54,681 nucleotides of DNA from Clostridia bacterium (GTDB lineage Bacteria; Bacillota; Clostridia; Acetivibrionales; DSM-27016). The position numbers were made by a program, and so were the translations under genes. The stretch's first letter is position 1; each line of letters opens with the position of its first letter. The stretch covers positions 1 through 54,681 of the forward strand of contig JAOAIJ010000037.1 in NCBI GenBank assembly GCA_026414765.1, given 5' to 3'. The notes below the pieces were generated by a model. The model did no database searches and had not been told where the DNA came from. It saw nothing but the letters and a program-made list of their open reading frames with translations. Positions 9,204 to 18,612 of this stretch are shown piece after piece.

Positions 9204-10154
9204 ATGGAAATAAATATTGATAAGAATAGCCCCATACCGGTAGGTATACAAATAAAAGAGCAACTTAAAATGCTAATAAATTCAGGGTTTTACAAACATG
9301 GAGACAAGCTTCCCTCGATAGCGTCATATGCAGCTTCCCTTGGTGTAAACAAAAATACTGTCGTTGCTGTTTTGAAGGATCTTGAAACTGAAGGCTATAT
9401 TGAATGCTTCAGAGGGAAAGGAGCATTCATTAGCCTTCAAATCCAAAATGCTCTGATCAGTGAAGAGTTTCAGCACAGAGTAGACGCTTTAATAGGTGAA
9501 GCAAACAGAAGGAAAATAACACTGAATGAACTGCTAAACCTGATAAATGTACGATTCGCTTATGTGCAGGCAAACAAGAGGGTAAAAGCTTTGTTTTTAA
9601 TGGGGGTTAACAGAGAACTTATTGAATGTAATGTAAGGAAGCTTAAAGAAAATATAAGCAGGGTTGATTTCGAAGGCTTTTATATAGGAAAGGATACTAT
9701 GCGCGAGCAAGTGGCGGAAGCTTTTGAAAGAGTTGACTTCGTAGTAGTTCCCAGTATAGTATATGAATACTTTAAGCTCTTGATACCGGAGAATAAACCA
9801 ATAATAAAAACGGGGCCTGAATTGAGCATGCTTAAGCAGCTTGAGAGAGGGACTGAAAAGAAATCGAAAACAGCAGTTATCGGGGCTAGTCGTAATGGGG
9901 CTCAGATAATGGCAGGGATGTTTATAACAGAAAGATTTTTCAGGCCAAAGATAGTACTGGCTGCCAGAGAGATTGAGAAGTACAAGAAAGACTTGAAGGA
10001 CATGGACAGTTTTGTAATATGTACCAGTGCAAAAGATGCGGTTGATAAGGTAAAATTCAGGGACAAAGCTGTGTATTTCTTTTCGGATTATGTTTGCAGA
10101 GACAGTATAAATGATATAAAAATATATCTGGAAAAAATAAATTGCACAGGTTAA
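9204..10154 (+). CDS. GntR-family transcriptional regulator
   Basis: This protein has 316 residues. The N-terminal winged helix-turn-helix (residues 1-75) is typical of GntR proteins of the YhcF/YtrA type: SPIPVGIQIKEQL, the recognition region around GVNKNTVVAVLKDLE, and the wing CFRGKGAFIS. The remaining about 240 residues form an alpha/beta effector domain that I do not recognise as UTRA, FCD or aminotransferase-like. No clear Shine-Dalgarno sequence precedes the ATG; it is 10 bp from uvrB, so translational coupling is possible. A glutamine synthetase gene follows 146 bp downstream with its own promoter, which makes that gene a plausible target (inference only). Confidence 0.85.
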   Translation: MEINIDKNSPIPVGIQIKEQLKMLINSGFYKHGDKLPSIASYAASLGVNKNTVVAVLKDLETEGYIECFRGKGAFISLQIQNALISEEFQHRVDALIGEANRRKITLNELLNLINVRFAYVQANKRVKALFLMGVNRELIECNVRKLKENISRVDFEGFYIGKDTMREQVAEAFERVDFVVVPSIVYEYFKLLIPENKPIIKTGPELSMLKQLERGTEKKSKTAVIGASRNGAQIMAGMFITERFFRPKIVLAAREIEKYKKDLKDMDSFVICTSAKDAVDKVKFRDKAVYFFSDYVCRDSINDIKIYLEKINCTG

Positions 10155-10159
10155 CTCAC

Positions 10160-10189
10160 TTGTATTTTTATTTTTAGCTGTGCTATAAT
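10160..10189 (+). promoter_or_regulatory. Promoter for glutamine synthetase gene
   Basis: A -35-like TTGTAT (10160-10165) and a perfect -10 TATAAT (10184-10189) are spaced 18 bp. About 110 nt of leader follow before the GGGGGG ribosome binding site. Confidence 0.6.
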
Positions 10190-10300
10190 TTCTGCATGTA
10201 TGTTAATAAGGCTCATAGAGGCAAACATATAAAAATAATATGATTACCAATATAACAATGGCGTTATATAGAAAAATGAAATATTTATGGGGGGTTTGAA

Positions 10301-12235
10301 ATGGATCAAACTGAAATCAGGAATCGCGAAGCAGAGTTGTTGTACGTGATACCCGTAGGAATGCATGAGAAGGATGAGATAAATTCTCTATTAAGAGATC
10401 ATCCGGAAGTAAAATTTGTTTCACTTGTAGGTATTGATTTAAGAGGAAATGATACTGATGAAAGAATTCCAATCAATAGCTTTTTGGAAGATATTGAAGA
10501 ATTTTTAAGTGGTGGTGTACAGACTGACGGCTCAAGTGTAGTTTTGCCCGGAATTGCCACCCTGAACGATGGAAAAGTTGAAATTGTGGCAGACTGCTCT
10601 GTAAATTGGTTTATTGATTATAACTTTGAACACATCGATTATGAAACTGGGCGTCCGATAGGAACTTTAAGAATACCTTCATTTCTTGTACATAATGGCA
10701 GGAAAGTTGATTCCAGATCTATATTGCAAAAATCTACAGATTACTTCAAAAAGGAAATCATTAATTTGATCAGGGAGAATCCAAAGGTAGCAGAGGAGAT
10801 AGGTGCTACTGCAGATGATATAAGTGAAGTTCGCCTTACTGCGGCAACAGAGCTTGAGTTTTGGGTGAAAACTCCCGATGATATTGCTGAGTATGAGGAG
10901 CTGTCTGTCTCACAAGTGCTTCAGGAACAGTACTGGAAAAGGACAAAAGGGATTGTCAGGACTGCTCTAGAAAAATCCCTGATGCTTCTGGAAAGATACG
11001 GTATAAAGCCTGAGATGGGACACAAGGAAGTTGGTGGTGTTAAGGCCCGTATCAGTGGAGACGGAAATTTAAGCCACATAATGGAGCAGCTGGAGATTGA
11101 CTGGAAATTCTCTCTCGCTCTGCAAGCTGCGGATAATGAATTGCTGGCGAGGATACTGATAAAGGAGACCTTTAGAAAACATGGACTCGAAGTAACGTTT
11201 ATGGCGAAGCCTATAGAAGGAGTTGCCGGAAGTGGGGAACATACCCATGTAAATGCTACAGCCAAGCTTAAAAACGGAAAAATGATCAATCTTTTTGCAG
11301 CTAAGGAAGCGAAGAAGGATTTTCTTAACCCTATCGGTTGGGGAGCTTTGATGGGGCTGTTAAAGAACTATGAGGCCGTAAATCCGTTCATTACTTCCAG
11401 CAACGATGCATTTAACCGCTTGAAACCCGGTTTTGAAGCTCCTATTTGTATAGTAGCATCAATTGGAAATAATGTTGAGGAGCCGTCCAGAAACAGAACT
11501 GTACTGGCTGGACTTATCAGGGATATGTCAAACCCCTTATCAGTCAGGTTTGAAGTAAGGTCGCCAAACCCTCATACCAATACGTATCTGGCAATAGCCG
11601 CTATTTACCAGGCTATGCTGGATGGGATAAAATACGCGGTTAAATCCGGTAAAACAGCTTCTGAGCTTGAAAAGGAGTTTTCTAAGGAAGCAGGAACGGC
11701 AAGTGAATATCTTGAAAAGGATAGGGCATATAGAAGCGAAGAAGATGTATTTGAGCATTACACGGAAGAGGAAAGAAACTCCTTTTTTGGTATACCGCCT
11801 GCAACTGTATGGGAAAATCTCAGGAGCCTGTCTGTTTACCCCGATAAAGCCTCTGTGCTGATGCAAGGAAATGTGTTTGAACAGGATATAATAAATTCAT
11901 ATATAAAAGCAACCTGCATTCAGTGGACCATGGAACTGAGTGAGCGCATAATTTTAGAAGGAGCCGACCTGGTAAGGAGCTGTATAAAGCGTCACAGAAG
12001 CGGTGAATTTACTGATTATGATGAAGAACTTTGGTCGAAAATAAATGCATTGAGGCATAATCTCATGAAGGATTCCCTAAAGACAAAATCTTTATTCAGC
12101 AGGATCAGGGAAGCGATTGATTCCAAAGATTATGATAAGGTTTCAAGCCTGCAGCTGGAGATGGCGTCTAAGGTAAGCGAGCTGAAAAAATTGTACAATG
12201 TTTATAAAAGAAATATTATAGAGAATGAATGGTAA
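10301..12235 (+). CDS. Glutamine synthetase, large clostridial-type
   Basis: The 644-residue protein is predicted to make glutamine from glutamate, ammonia and ATP. Glutamine synthetase landmarks occur in order: DGSSV (about residue 76), a metal-ligand region TELEFWV, EMGHKEVGG, the ATP/metal loop GSGEHTHVN (about 308-316), EPSRNRTVLAG (about 394, glutamate/ATP-binding Arg residues) and RFEVRSPNPHTN (about 415). It is about 200 residues longer than GlnA of type I, with the extra length largely after the catalytic core (about residues 450-644) as helical sequence. No adenylylation-type Tyr motif is evident. It could be assigned to a type III-like or divergent type I group; I cannot decide without alignment. 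A strong ribosome binding site GGGGGG precedes the ATG, and a terminator follows. Confidence 0.85.
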   Translation: MDQTEIRNREAELLYVIPVGMHEKDEINSLLRDHPEVKFVSLVGIDLRGNDTDERIPINSFLEDIEEFLSGGVQTDGSSVVLPGIATLNDGKVEIVADCSVNWFIDYNFEHIDYETGRPIGTLRIPSFLVHNGRKVDSRSILQKSTDYFKKEIINLIRENPKVAEEIGATADDISEVRLTAATELEFWVKTPDDIAEYEELSVSQVLQEQYWKRTKGIVRTALEKSLMLLERYGIKPEMGHKEVGGVKARISGDGNLSHIMEQLEIDWKFSLALQAADNELLARILIKETFRKHGLEVTFMAKPIEGVAGSGEHTHVNATAKLKNGKMINLFAAKEAKKDFLNPIGWGALMGLLKNYEAVNPFITSSNDAFNRLKPGFEAPICIVASIGNNVEEPSRNRTVLAGLIRDMSNPLSVRFEVRSPNPHTNTYLAIAAIYQAMLDGIKYAVKSGKTASELEKEFSKEAGTASEYLEKDRAYRSEEDVFEHYTEEERNSFFGIPPATVWENLRSLSVYPDKASVLMQGNVFEQDIINSYIKATCIQWTMELSERIILEGADLVRSCIKRHRSGEFTDYDEELWSKINALRHNLMKDSLKTKSLFSRIREAIDSKDYDKVSSLQLEMASKVSELKKLYNVYKRNIIENEW

Positions 12236-12261
12236 TATAGAAAAATCTGAAAATACTGATG

Positions 12262-12305
12262 AAGCTCCAAATATGTACAAATGTACAGGTTTGGAGCTTT
12301 TATTT
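12262..12305 (+). terminator. Terminator after glutamine synthetase gene
   Basis: The 10-bp arms AAGCTCCAAA / TTTGGAGCTT are perfectly complementary and followed by TTATTTG. Confidence 0.8.
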
Positions 12306-12309
12306 GTGC

Positions 12310-12338
12310 TTTACATACCATTTTTTATGATGTATAAT
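12310..12338 (+). promoter_or_regulatory. Promoter of the TPP riboswitch-thiT transcript
   Basis: TTTACA (12310-12315) and TATAAT (12333-12338) are separated by exactly 17 bp, about 40 bp before the riboswitch. Confidence 0.8.
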
Positions 12339-12375
12339 TTATTTCGTTGTTCATAAGATTAGTTAACAGAATAAA

Positions 12376-12460
12376 GTAGCTGGGGGAGCCAGGAGGCTGA
12401 GAGAGATGAAAATTTCGACCCTTTGAACCTGATGTGGTTAATACCGCCGTAGGGAAGCTG
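12376..12460 (+). promoter_or_regulatory. TPP (thiamine pyrophosphate) riboswitch
   Basis: The THI-box core is present: GGGGAGCC, the GGCTGAGAG pyrimidine-sensor segment, then CCTTTGAACCTGAT and GGTTAATACC followed by GTAGGGAA. The outer AGCT arms can form helix P1. A terminator hairpin follows at 12475, so control is most likely by premature termination when TPP binds, which lowers thiamine transporter expression. Confidence 0.95.
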
Positions 12461-12474
12461 AAATAACACTATTG

Positions 12475-12505
12475 ACGCTTATCCCAGGGTAAGTGTTTTT
12501 ATTTT
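12475..12505 (+). terminator. Riboswitch-controlled terminator before thiT
   Basis: Arms ACGCTTA-CCC and GGGTAAGTGT are followed by TTTTTATTTTG. The sequence AACACT (12465-12470) can alternatively pair with AGTGTT in the 3' arm, which gives a simple anti-terminator alternative. Confidence 0.75.
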
Positions 12506-12528
12506 GTTTAAGAATGGAGGTTGTCAAA

Positions 12529-13167
12529 ATGACACAAATTTTAGATCCGCTCAAAGAGTATCTGGCAAGACTGGTGGAGCCAAAGCCACTGATTAGTCTG
12601 GCAGCTCTTATAGCATTAATAATAGTATTAGTATTGATAAGAAGCAAAACAAGTTTAAGTGTAAAGATGCTTTCTTACGGTGCTATCGCTATTTCTGCTG
12701 CATTCATATTGTCTTACGTAAGGATATACAAAATGCCTACGGGAGGAACAGTAACACTTGCGAGTATGCTGCCCATATTCATTTTTGCTTACATAGCAGG
12801 TCCCAGGGCAGGTATATTGGCAGGAATGTGTTATGGCTTGCTACAGTTCATTCAAGATCCGTTCCTTGTACACCCTGTACAGTTTATACTGGATTATCCC
12901 CTGGCGTTTGCACTGCTGGGATTAGCCGGTCTGATAAAAGATAGATTGTTTATTGGAGCAGTTATCGGATGTGCAGGAAGATTTATTTGCCATTACCTTT
13001 CAGGAGTAGTATTTTTTGCAGAGTACGCTAATGGGCAAAATGTGTTTATATACTCTCTTGCATATAACTCTTCTTACCTGATACCTGAGCTTATTATCAT
13101 ATTGGGAATTCTTCTTGTTCCGAATATGAAGACAGCCATAAAGAGGGTGCGGGCAGCCAGTTATTGA
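12529..13167 (+). CDS. thiT: Thiamine ECF transporter S component ThiT
   Basis: This is the 212-residue integral membrane substrate-binding (S) subunit of an energy-coupling-factor transporter for thiamine. About six hydrophobic helices are visible. Family signatures are MPTGGTVTLASMLPI (about residue 73) and HPVQFILDYPLAF (about 121), which line the thiamine pocket. An in-frame GTG at 12493 lies inside the riboswitch terminator and has no ribosome binding site; the ATG at 12529 has GGAGG 8 nt upstream and was chosen. The energizing EcfA/EcfT module is not in this window and is presumably shared. The TPP riboswitch independently supports thiamine as the substrate. Confidence 0.96.
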   Translation: MTQILDPLKEYLARLVEPKPLISLAALIALIIVLVLIRSKTSLSVKMLSYGAIAISAAFILSYVRIYKMPTGGTVTLASMLPIFIFAYIAGPRAGILAGMCYGLLQFIQDPFLVHPVQFILDYPLAFALLGLAGLIKDRLFIGAVIGCAGRFICHYLSGVVFFAEYANGQNVFIYSLAYNSSYLIPELIIILGILLVPNMKTAIKRVRAASY

Positions 13168-13197
13168 AAGAAAAAAAATATGCAGATACATATGGAG

Positions 13198-13230
13198 GCA
13201 TCTCAGAAATGAATATCTGGGGTGCTTTTT
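13198..13230 (+). terminator. Terminator after thiT
   Basis: A 10-bp stem, GCATCTCAGA / TCTGGGGTGC (two G-U pairs), with a short loop is followed by TTTTT. Confidence 0.8.
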
Positions 13231-13258
13231 GTATAATATCTAAAAAAATTATTTTTTT

Positions 13259-13297
13259 CGAACAAATGTTTGCATTTTATTTACAGTTTGCTATAAT
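13259..13297 (+). promoter_or_regulatory. uvrA promoter with overlapping LexA (SOS) box
   Basis: CGAACAAATGTTTG (13259-13272) fits the Gram-positive LexA consensus CGAACRNRYGTTYG. It overlaps the -35 element TTTGCA (13269-13274), and TATAAT (13292-13297) follows at 17-bp spacing. Repressor binding would block RNA polymerase. Confidence 0.88.
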
Positions 13298-13404
13298 AGT
13301 ATATGCGTAACGATCATGATTAGGGGGCAATGGTTTGCAGGTTATTCTTACAGATGAACTGTTGACTCTGAACATATACTTTATTTAGTAAGCAGGTGTA
13401 GAAT

Positions 13405-16233
13405 ATGATAAGGGATAATATTTTTATTAAAGGAGCCAGAGAGCATAATCTTAAGAATGTCGACATCGAGATACCAAGGGACAAGCTTGTAGTAATAACA
13501 GGCTTGAGTGGCTCAGGTAAATCGTCTCTTGCTTTTGATACGATTTATGCGGAAGGGCAAAGGCGGTATGTAGAGTCTCTTTCAGCATATGCCAGACAAT
13601 TTCTCGGTCAGATGGAGAAACCGGAAGTTGACTATATAGACGGATTATCTCCGGCAATATCTATTGATCAGAAAACAACCAGCAGAAATCCGCGTTCGAC
13701 TGTTGGCACAGTGACTGAAATATATGATTACTTAAGGCTGCTATATGCGAGGATTGGAGTACCTCACTGCCACATATGCGGTAAAGAGATTTCCCAGCAG
13801 ACGGTTGATCAGATGGTAGATCATATATTGGGTCTTGAGGAAGGTACGAAAATTCAGATTCTCGCGCCTGTAGTTAGGGGAAGAAAAGGCGAGTATCACA
13901 AACTGATAGAAGATGCTAAAAAAGGTGGATTCGTAAGAATCAGGATTGACGGAGAAGTAATGGATATAAATGACGAAATACACCTGGATAAGAATAAGAA
14001 ACATACAATCGAAATAGTAGTGGACAGGCTTGTCATAAAGAAAGATATACAAAAAAGACTTGCGGATTCCATAGAGACAGTACTCCATCTTAGTAGTGGA
14101 ATAGTAGTGGTCGATGTTATAGGTAAGGAGGAGCTTCTTTTTAGCCAAAATTTTGCCTGTAGTGACTGTGGAGTGAGTATTGAGGAGCTTGCACCGAGGA
14201 TGTTCTCATTTAATAACCCGTTTGGAGCATGTCCTACATGCAGTGGATTGGGCACTCTGCTAAACATTGATCCTGACCTTGTTGTTCCGGAACGTTCCAA
14301 GTCGCTTGCAGATGGTGCTATTGCCGTGTCAGGATGGAACATTGAAAATGAAGATGCGTATTCAAGAATGTTTTTTAATGCACTGGCAAAACATTATAAA
14401 TTTAAGCTGGATACACCAATTGACAAGCTTCCGGCAGATATTGTCGATATTATACTTTATGGAACAAAAGGTGAAAAAATCAAAGTAGAGTATGAAAGAG
14501 AATATGGAAGCGGTTCATATATGGCGGCTTTTGATGGAGTTATAAATATAGCCGAGAGGCGGTATAGAGAGACTCAGTCTGATGGAATGAAACAATACTA
14601 TGAGGGCTTTATGAGCAGTAATCCTTGTCCGGATTGCAAAGGTGCAAGATTAAAGAAGGAAAGCTTGGCCGTTACCGTTGGAGGGAAAAATATACATGAT
14701 GTGGTTAGCATGCCGGTACTGGAAACAAAGAATTTCTTTAATAACCTGAATCTTAATCAAAGAGACAGTATCATAGCACACCAAATAATGAAGGAAATCA
14801 ATGCAAGAGTTGGATTCCTTGTAGATGTCGGTTTGGATTACCTGACATTGTCCCGCTCTGCCGGTACTCTTTCGGGAGGGGAAGCCCAGAGAATCAGGCT
14901 GGCAACTCAGATCGGATCAGGGCTTATGGGGGTTTTATATATACTTGATGAACCCAGTATCGGCTTGCATCAGAGAGACAATGACAGACTGTTGAAAACT
15001 CTGAAGCGTTTAAGGGATTTAGGCAATACCCTCATTGTTGTTGAGCATGATGAAGATACCATGTATGCTGCCGACTATATCATCGATATGGGACCTGGTG
15101 CCGGAATACATGGGGGACAGGTGGTCTGTAAGGGGCCTGTTGACGTAATCAAAGAATGTGATGAATCTCTTACCGGATTATACCTGAGCGGTAAAAAGAA
15201 AATCGAGATACCAAAGAAAAGAAGAAAGCCAAACGGTAAATGGTTGGAAATACTAGGAGCAAGAGAAAATAACCTGAAAAATGTCGATGCAAAGATACCC
15301 TTGGGAGTGTTTACATGCGTTACCGGAGTTTCTGGTTCAGGTAAGAGTTCTTTGATAAATGAGATATTACACAAAAAGCTGGCAGCAGAATTGAACAAAG
15401 CAAGAACCAGGGCTGGTGAACACGATGCAATCAAAGGGATAGAATATCTGGACAAAGTAATAGATATAGACCAGTCGCCTATAGGGAGGACTCCGAGATC
15501 AAATCCTGCGACATATACGGGAATGTTTGATTTGATAAGAGAGGTATTTGCAGGAACTACAGAAGCTAAAATGAAAGGCTATAAATCAGGACGTTTCAGT
15601 TTCAATGTAAAAGGTGGGCGGTGTGAGGCTTGTAATGGCGATGGAATAATTAAAATAGAAATGCACTTTTTGCCTGACGTTTATGTTCCGTGTGAAGTAT
15701 GTAAAGGGAAAAGGTATAACAGGGAAACTCTCGAGGTAAAGTATAAAGGTAAAAATATATCTGATGTTCTAAATATGACAGTAGAAGATGCATTGGAATT
15801 CTTTAAGAATATACCCAGAATACAAAAAAAGCTTCAGACATTATATGATGTAGGGCTGGGCTATATAAAAGTTGGGCAACCCTCAACAACACTGTCGGGA
15901 GGCGAAGCACAGAGGATTAAGCTTGCTACCGAACTTTCAAAAAGAAGTACCGGAAGTACTATGTATATTCTTGACGAACCTACCACAGGCTTGCATGTTG
16001 CGGATGTCCACAGACTGATAGATATATTGCACAGACTTGTTGAGGCAGGTAATTCTGTACTGGTTATTGAACACAATCTTGACGTTATTAAAACAGCTGA
16101 CTATTTGATAGATCTTGGACCTGACGGGGGAAACCGAGGTGGAACGATAGTAGCTCAGGGTACTCCCGAGCAGGTAATTAAAGTAGACCGATCCTATACG
16201 GGGCATTTTTTAAAGAAAATTCTGCAACAATAA
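13405..16233 (+). CDS. uvrA: Excinuclease ABC subunit A, UvrA
   Basis: UvrA is the 942-residue damage-recognition ATPase of nucleotide excision repair, at the usual length. It has two ABC cassettes: Walker [10 protein letters not shown] (about residue 33) and GVSGSGKSS (about 641), with signature motifs [14 protein letters not shown] in each half. Zinc-binding Cys pairs occur in the first signature insertion (CSDC ... CPTC) and in the second (CEAC ... CEVC). The start uses the ATG after AGGTG. It is monocistronic between a LexA-controlled promoter and a strong terminator, and partners with the UvrB encoded about 4 kb upstream; uvrC is absent from the window. Confidence 0.98.
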   Translation: MIRDNIFIKGAREHNLKNVDIEIPRDKLVVITGLSGSGKSSLAFDTIYAEGQRRYVESLSAYARQFLGQMEKPEVDYIDGLSPAISIDQKTTSRNPRSTVGTVTEIYDYLRLLYARIGVPHCHICGKEISQQTVDQMVDHILGLEEGTKIQILAPVVRGRKGEYHKLIEDAKKGGFVRIRIDGEVMDINDEIHLDKNKKHTIEIVVDRLVIKKDIQKRLADSIETVLHLSSGIVVVDVIGKEELLFSQNFACSDCGVSIEELAPRMFSFNNPFGACPTCSGLGTLLNIDPDLVVPERSKSLADGAIAVSGWNIENEDAYSRMFFNALAKHYKFKLDTPIDKLPADIVDIILYGTKGEKIKVEYEREYGSGSYMAAFDGVINIAERRYRETQSDGMKQYYEGFMSSNPCPDCKGARLKKESLAVTVGGKNIHDVVSMPVLETKNFFNNLNLNQRDSIIAHQIMKEINARVGFLVDVGLDYLTLSRSAGTLSGGEAQRIRLATQIGSGLMGVLYILDEPSIGLHQRDNDRLLKTLKRLRDLGNTLIVVEHDEDTMYAADYIIDMGPGAGIHGGQVVCKGPVDVIKECDESLTGLYLSGKKKIEIPKKRRKPNGKWLEILGARENNLKNVDAKIPLGVFTCVTGVSGSGKSSLINEILHKKLAAELNKARTRAGEHDAIKGIEYLDKVIDIDQSPIGRTPRSNPATYTGMFDLIREVFAGTTEAKMKGYKSGRFSFNVKGGRCEACNGDGIIKIEMHFLPDVYVPCEVCKGKRYNRETLEVKYKGKNISDVLNMTVEDALEFFKNIPRIQKKLQTLYDVGLGYIKVGQPSTTLSGGEAQRIKLATELSKRSTGSTMYILDEPTTGLHVADVHRLIDILHRLVEAGNSVLVIEHNLDVIKTADYLIDLGPDGGNRGGTIVAQGTPEQVIKVDRSYTGHFLKKILQQ

Positions 16234-16234
16234 T

Positions 16235-16273
16235 AAAAAATCCTTGGATGTATTTACATCCAAGGATTTTTTT
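16235..16273 (+). terminator. Strong terminator after uvrA
   Basis: Arms AATCCTTGGATG / CATCCAAGGATT are perfectly paired, with A-run and T-run flanks on each side, so it could act on both strands. Confidence 0.9.
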
Positions 16274-16511
16274 ATACAGATTAGTTTACTATAAATTAAC
16301 TAGCTGTAAGGGTATATTATGTACTTGATCATATTGACACATAATTATTGCATAAGTGGGAATAATTACAAAGTGTTTAATCAATTATAATCTATTATTG
16401 AGAAATACATTATATTCATTCATATAAAACGTACATACAGTAAATTATAATAATTATTATGAATCCTTATGCTAATGGATCAATAATGTATACGATAAAC
16501 AATACTAGTGT

Positions 16512-16561
16512 GCTAGTAAACTAGCGAGAAGTTTTACTGTTTTTTATAAAAAACAGTAAAA
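16512..16561. repeat. Two palindromes upstream of the phosphate transport pair
   Basis: The roughly 530-bp gene-free stretch 16274-16799 is very AT-rich and holds no ORF. Within it are GCTAGT-AA-ACTAGC (16512-16525) and a perfect 30-bp palindrome (16532-16561) with arms TTTTACTGTTTTTTA and its complement. The palindrome could form a cruciform or hairpin, but it lacks a G-C rich stem typical of terminators. Pho-type repeats follow 60 bp downstream. Confidence 0.65.
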
Positions 16562-16619
16562 AGATAAATGGTTGTAAAGCTTGATTTATCAGGCTTTACT
16601 AAATTGTTGGCGAAACAAT

Positions 16620-16671
16620 TGTTAAATATATGTTAACTGATATTGTATTCACTTTAACACTGGTATATAAT
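16620..16671 (+). promoter_or_regulatory. Pho-type direct repeats and -10 for the DUF47-PiT operon
   Basis: Four 7-bp units lie in exact 11-bp register: TGTTAAA (16620), TGTTAAC (16631), a degenerate ATTGTAT (16642) and TTTAACA (16653). A perfect -10 TATAAT follows at 16666-16671, and there is no good -35. This is the layout of response-regulator-activated Pho promoters. The same 11-bp array occurs upstream of pstS in this window. Binding by the PhoB-type regulator encoded here is inferred. Confidence 0.75.
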
Positions 16672-16799
16672 CTTTTTTGGGTTTATTCGTTAATTAGTTG
16701 CAGAACTTACAGGCATAACATAACAAGTATGTCTGTTTAAATAAATAATTGCATTAATGTCTGGATTCAATCAATTTAAAAACGGGGGAAGATAATCAG

Positions 16800-17423
16800 A
16801 TGTTTAGAATATCACCAAAAGAAGAGAAATTTTTCGATTTGTTTGTCGAAACAGCGGAGAATGCTTGCAAATCTGCTGTTATGCTGGAAGAGTTAATGAA
16901 AAATTATATTGACATCGAAAAAAAGGTAAAAGCTATTGAAGAAACTGAACATGAGTGTGACCAGAGAGTCCACGTCATAATGGAACAGTTGAACAAATCA
17001 TTTATTACTCCTATTGATAGAGAAGATATATACTTAATAGCAAAAGAGCTTGATAATATCACTGACTCCATAGAGGCTACTGCTCATAGGTTTGTTATGC
17101 TAAACGTAAATTCTATTACTGATGAGGCAAAGAAGCTTGCAGAATTGATAGTAGCTTGTACCAAAGAATTAAAAGGTGTAATGGTAGAAGTAAAAAATAT
17201 GAAGAAGAGCAATAGTCTTCAGAAAAAAATAATAGAAGTAAACAGATTGGAAGACTATGGCGATACTATCTTTAGAAATGCGGTAACTAACCTCTTTAAA
17301 AATGAAAAAGATCCTATAGAAGTAATTAAGTGGAAGGAAATGTATGAACTGTTAGAGAGTACATTAGATGCCTGTGAAGATGTTGCAAATATCGTAGAAG
17401 GGGTTGTAATGAAACATGCTTAG
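16800..17423 (+). CDS. DUF47/PhoU-like protein associated with PiT transporter
   Basis: This is a 207-residue all-helical protein of the DUF47 (PhoU_div) family, which accompanies PiT phosphate transporters. Visible features are a helix containing ETEHECDQRVH (about residue 45), the metal-ligand-like DREDIYLIAKELDNITDSIE (about 73-92) and the second-half EVNRLEDYGDTIFRNAV, the repeated acidic pattern that binds metal clusters in PhoU proteins. GGGGGAAG precedes the ATG. The stop overlaps the start of the PiT gene by 8 bp, so translation is coupled. Its role is probably to regulate the transporter; it is distinct from the true phoU in the pst operon further on. Confidence 0.93.
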   Translation: MFRISPKEEKFFDLFVETAENACKSAVMLEELMKNYIDIEKKVKAIEETEHECDQRVHVIMEQLNKSFITPIDREDIYLIAKELDNITDSIEATAHRFVMLNVNSITDEAKKLAELIVACTKELKGVMVEVKNMKKSNSLQKKIIEVNRLEDYGDTIFRNAVTNLFKNEKDPIEVIKWKEMYELLESTLDACEDVANIVEGVVMKHA

Positions 17424-18429
17424 TGAGGTAACTTTTGTTTTAGTGCTTGTAGTTATTCTTGCACTTGCATTCGACTTTATAAACGGCTTCCATGATACTG
17501 CAAACTCTATTGCAACATCAGTATCGACAAGAGTTTTATCTCCGAAACAAGCTATTATTATGGCAGCGGGCTTAAACTTCCTAGGCGCTCTATTAAGTCA
17601 TAAGGTGGCAAAAACTATTTCGAGCGGCCTTGTAAGTATAGAGAACAATTCAGTTGGCCAATACATAGTAATCGCAACATTAATTGCAGCAATTATATGG
17701 GATTTGATTACCTGGTATTTCGGTATTCCAAGCAGTTCATCCCATGCCCTTATAGGTGGACTTTTAGGTGCTTCTATAGCTTATTTCGGGAGCTTTGATA
17801 TTGTAATATGGAAAGGTGTCTTTAAAAAAGTTGTTGTACCGCTTGTAACATCTCCAGTTATAGGTTTTGTGCTTGGATATTTTATAATGTCCATCCTATT
17901 CAGGATACTTAGACCTTTCTCACAGCGTTTTGTAAATAGATGGTTTTCTAAGCTGCAGATATTATCAGCAGCATTTATGTCTCTTGAACATGGAAGAAAT
18001 GATGCACAGAAATCGATGGGTATTATCACTCTGGCGTTGATTAGTACAAATCTGCTTCCCAAAGGTGCAGATGTACCTACTTGGGTAATGTTAGCATGTG
18101 CGGTAGCTATGGCACTGGGTACTTCGGTCGGCGGATGGAAAATAATAAAAACTATGGGTGTAAATATGATCAGACTTCAACCGATAGGCGGATTTGCAGC
18201 AGAAACCGGAGCTGCTATAGTGATAGCAACTGCTTCTACAATAGGTGCACCTGTGAGTACTACGCATGTTATTTCAACATCTATAATGGGAGTAGGAGCT
18301 TCAAAAAGACTTTCGGCTGTCAGATGGGCATTGGCAAGAAATATTGTTTGGGCCTGGGTGCTTACTATACCGATAACTGCGTTATTAGGAGCATTAATGG
18401 CTTTGATTATCAAGTTTTTTGTAGGTTGA
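17416..18429 (+). CDS. pit: PiT-family inorganic phosphate transporter
   Basis: A low-affinity phosphate transporter of 337 residues with about ten hydrophobic segments. Both inverted PiT signature repeats are visible: DFINGFHDTANSIATSVSTRVLSP near the N-terminus (residues 15-38) and the second-half GRNDAQKSMGI (about 195) with a GAPVSTTHVISTS block (about 278). These contain the conserved Asn/Asp and Thr residues that bind phosphate and the co-transported cation. The ATG overlaps the DUF47 gene by 8 bp, the usual arrangement. The Pho-type repeats upstream suggest induction under phosphate limitation, which is less common for a PiT system than for Pst. Confidence 0.95.
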   Translation: MLSEVTFVLVLVVILALAFDFINGFHDTANSIATSVSTRVLSPKQAIIMAAGLNFLGALLSHKVAKTISSGLVSIENNSVGQYIVIATLIAAIIWDLITWYFGIPSSSSHALIGGLLGASIAYFGSFDIVIWKGVFKKVVVPLVTSPVIGFVLGYFIMSILFRILRPFSQRFVNRWFSKLQILSAAFMSLEHGRNDAQKSMGIITLALISTNLLPKGADVPTWVMLACAVAMALGTSVGGWKIIKTMGVNMIRLQPIGGFAAETGAAIVIATASTIGAPVSTTHVISTSIMGVGASKRLSAVRWALARNIVWAWVLTIPITALLGALMALIIKFFVG

Positions 18430-18448
18430 TTTTACTTTACTAAAAACA

Positions 18449-18507
18449 AAATACCTGTGCTTTAGTCAAAACTGAAAGATATATTGACTATAGTACAGGT
18501 ATTTTTA
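18449..18507 (+). terminator. Terminator after pit
   Basis: A long hairpin with outer arms AATACCTGT / ACAGGTATT and inner arms TAGTCAA / TTGACTA is followed by TTTTTATTT. Confidence 0.85.
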
Positions 18508-18612
18508 TTTAATTAAAGGTAAACTCTTTTATTTATCTGGATGGAATATAAGTAAGTTTGATGCTGGTTAGACTGGGTATATATAATATGATATACTTAT
18601 TTAAACGGATTT

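Noticed and set aside
12493-12528. Upstream GTG start for thiT
   Set aside because: It lies within the riboswitch terminator hairpin and has no ribosome binding site.
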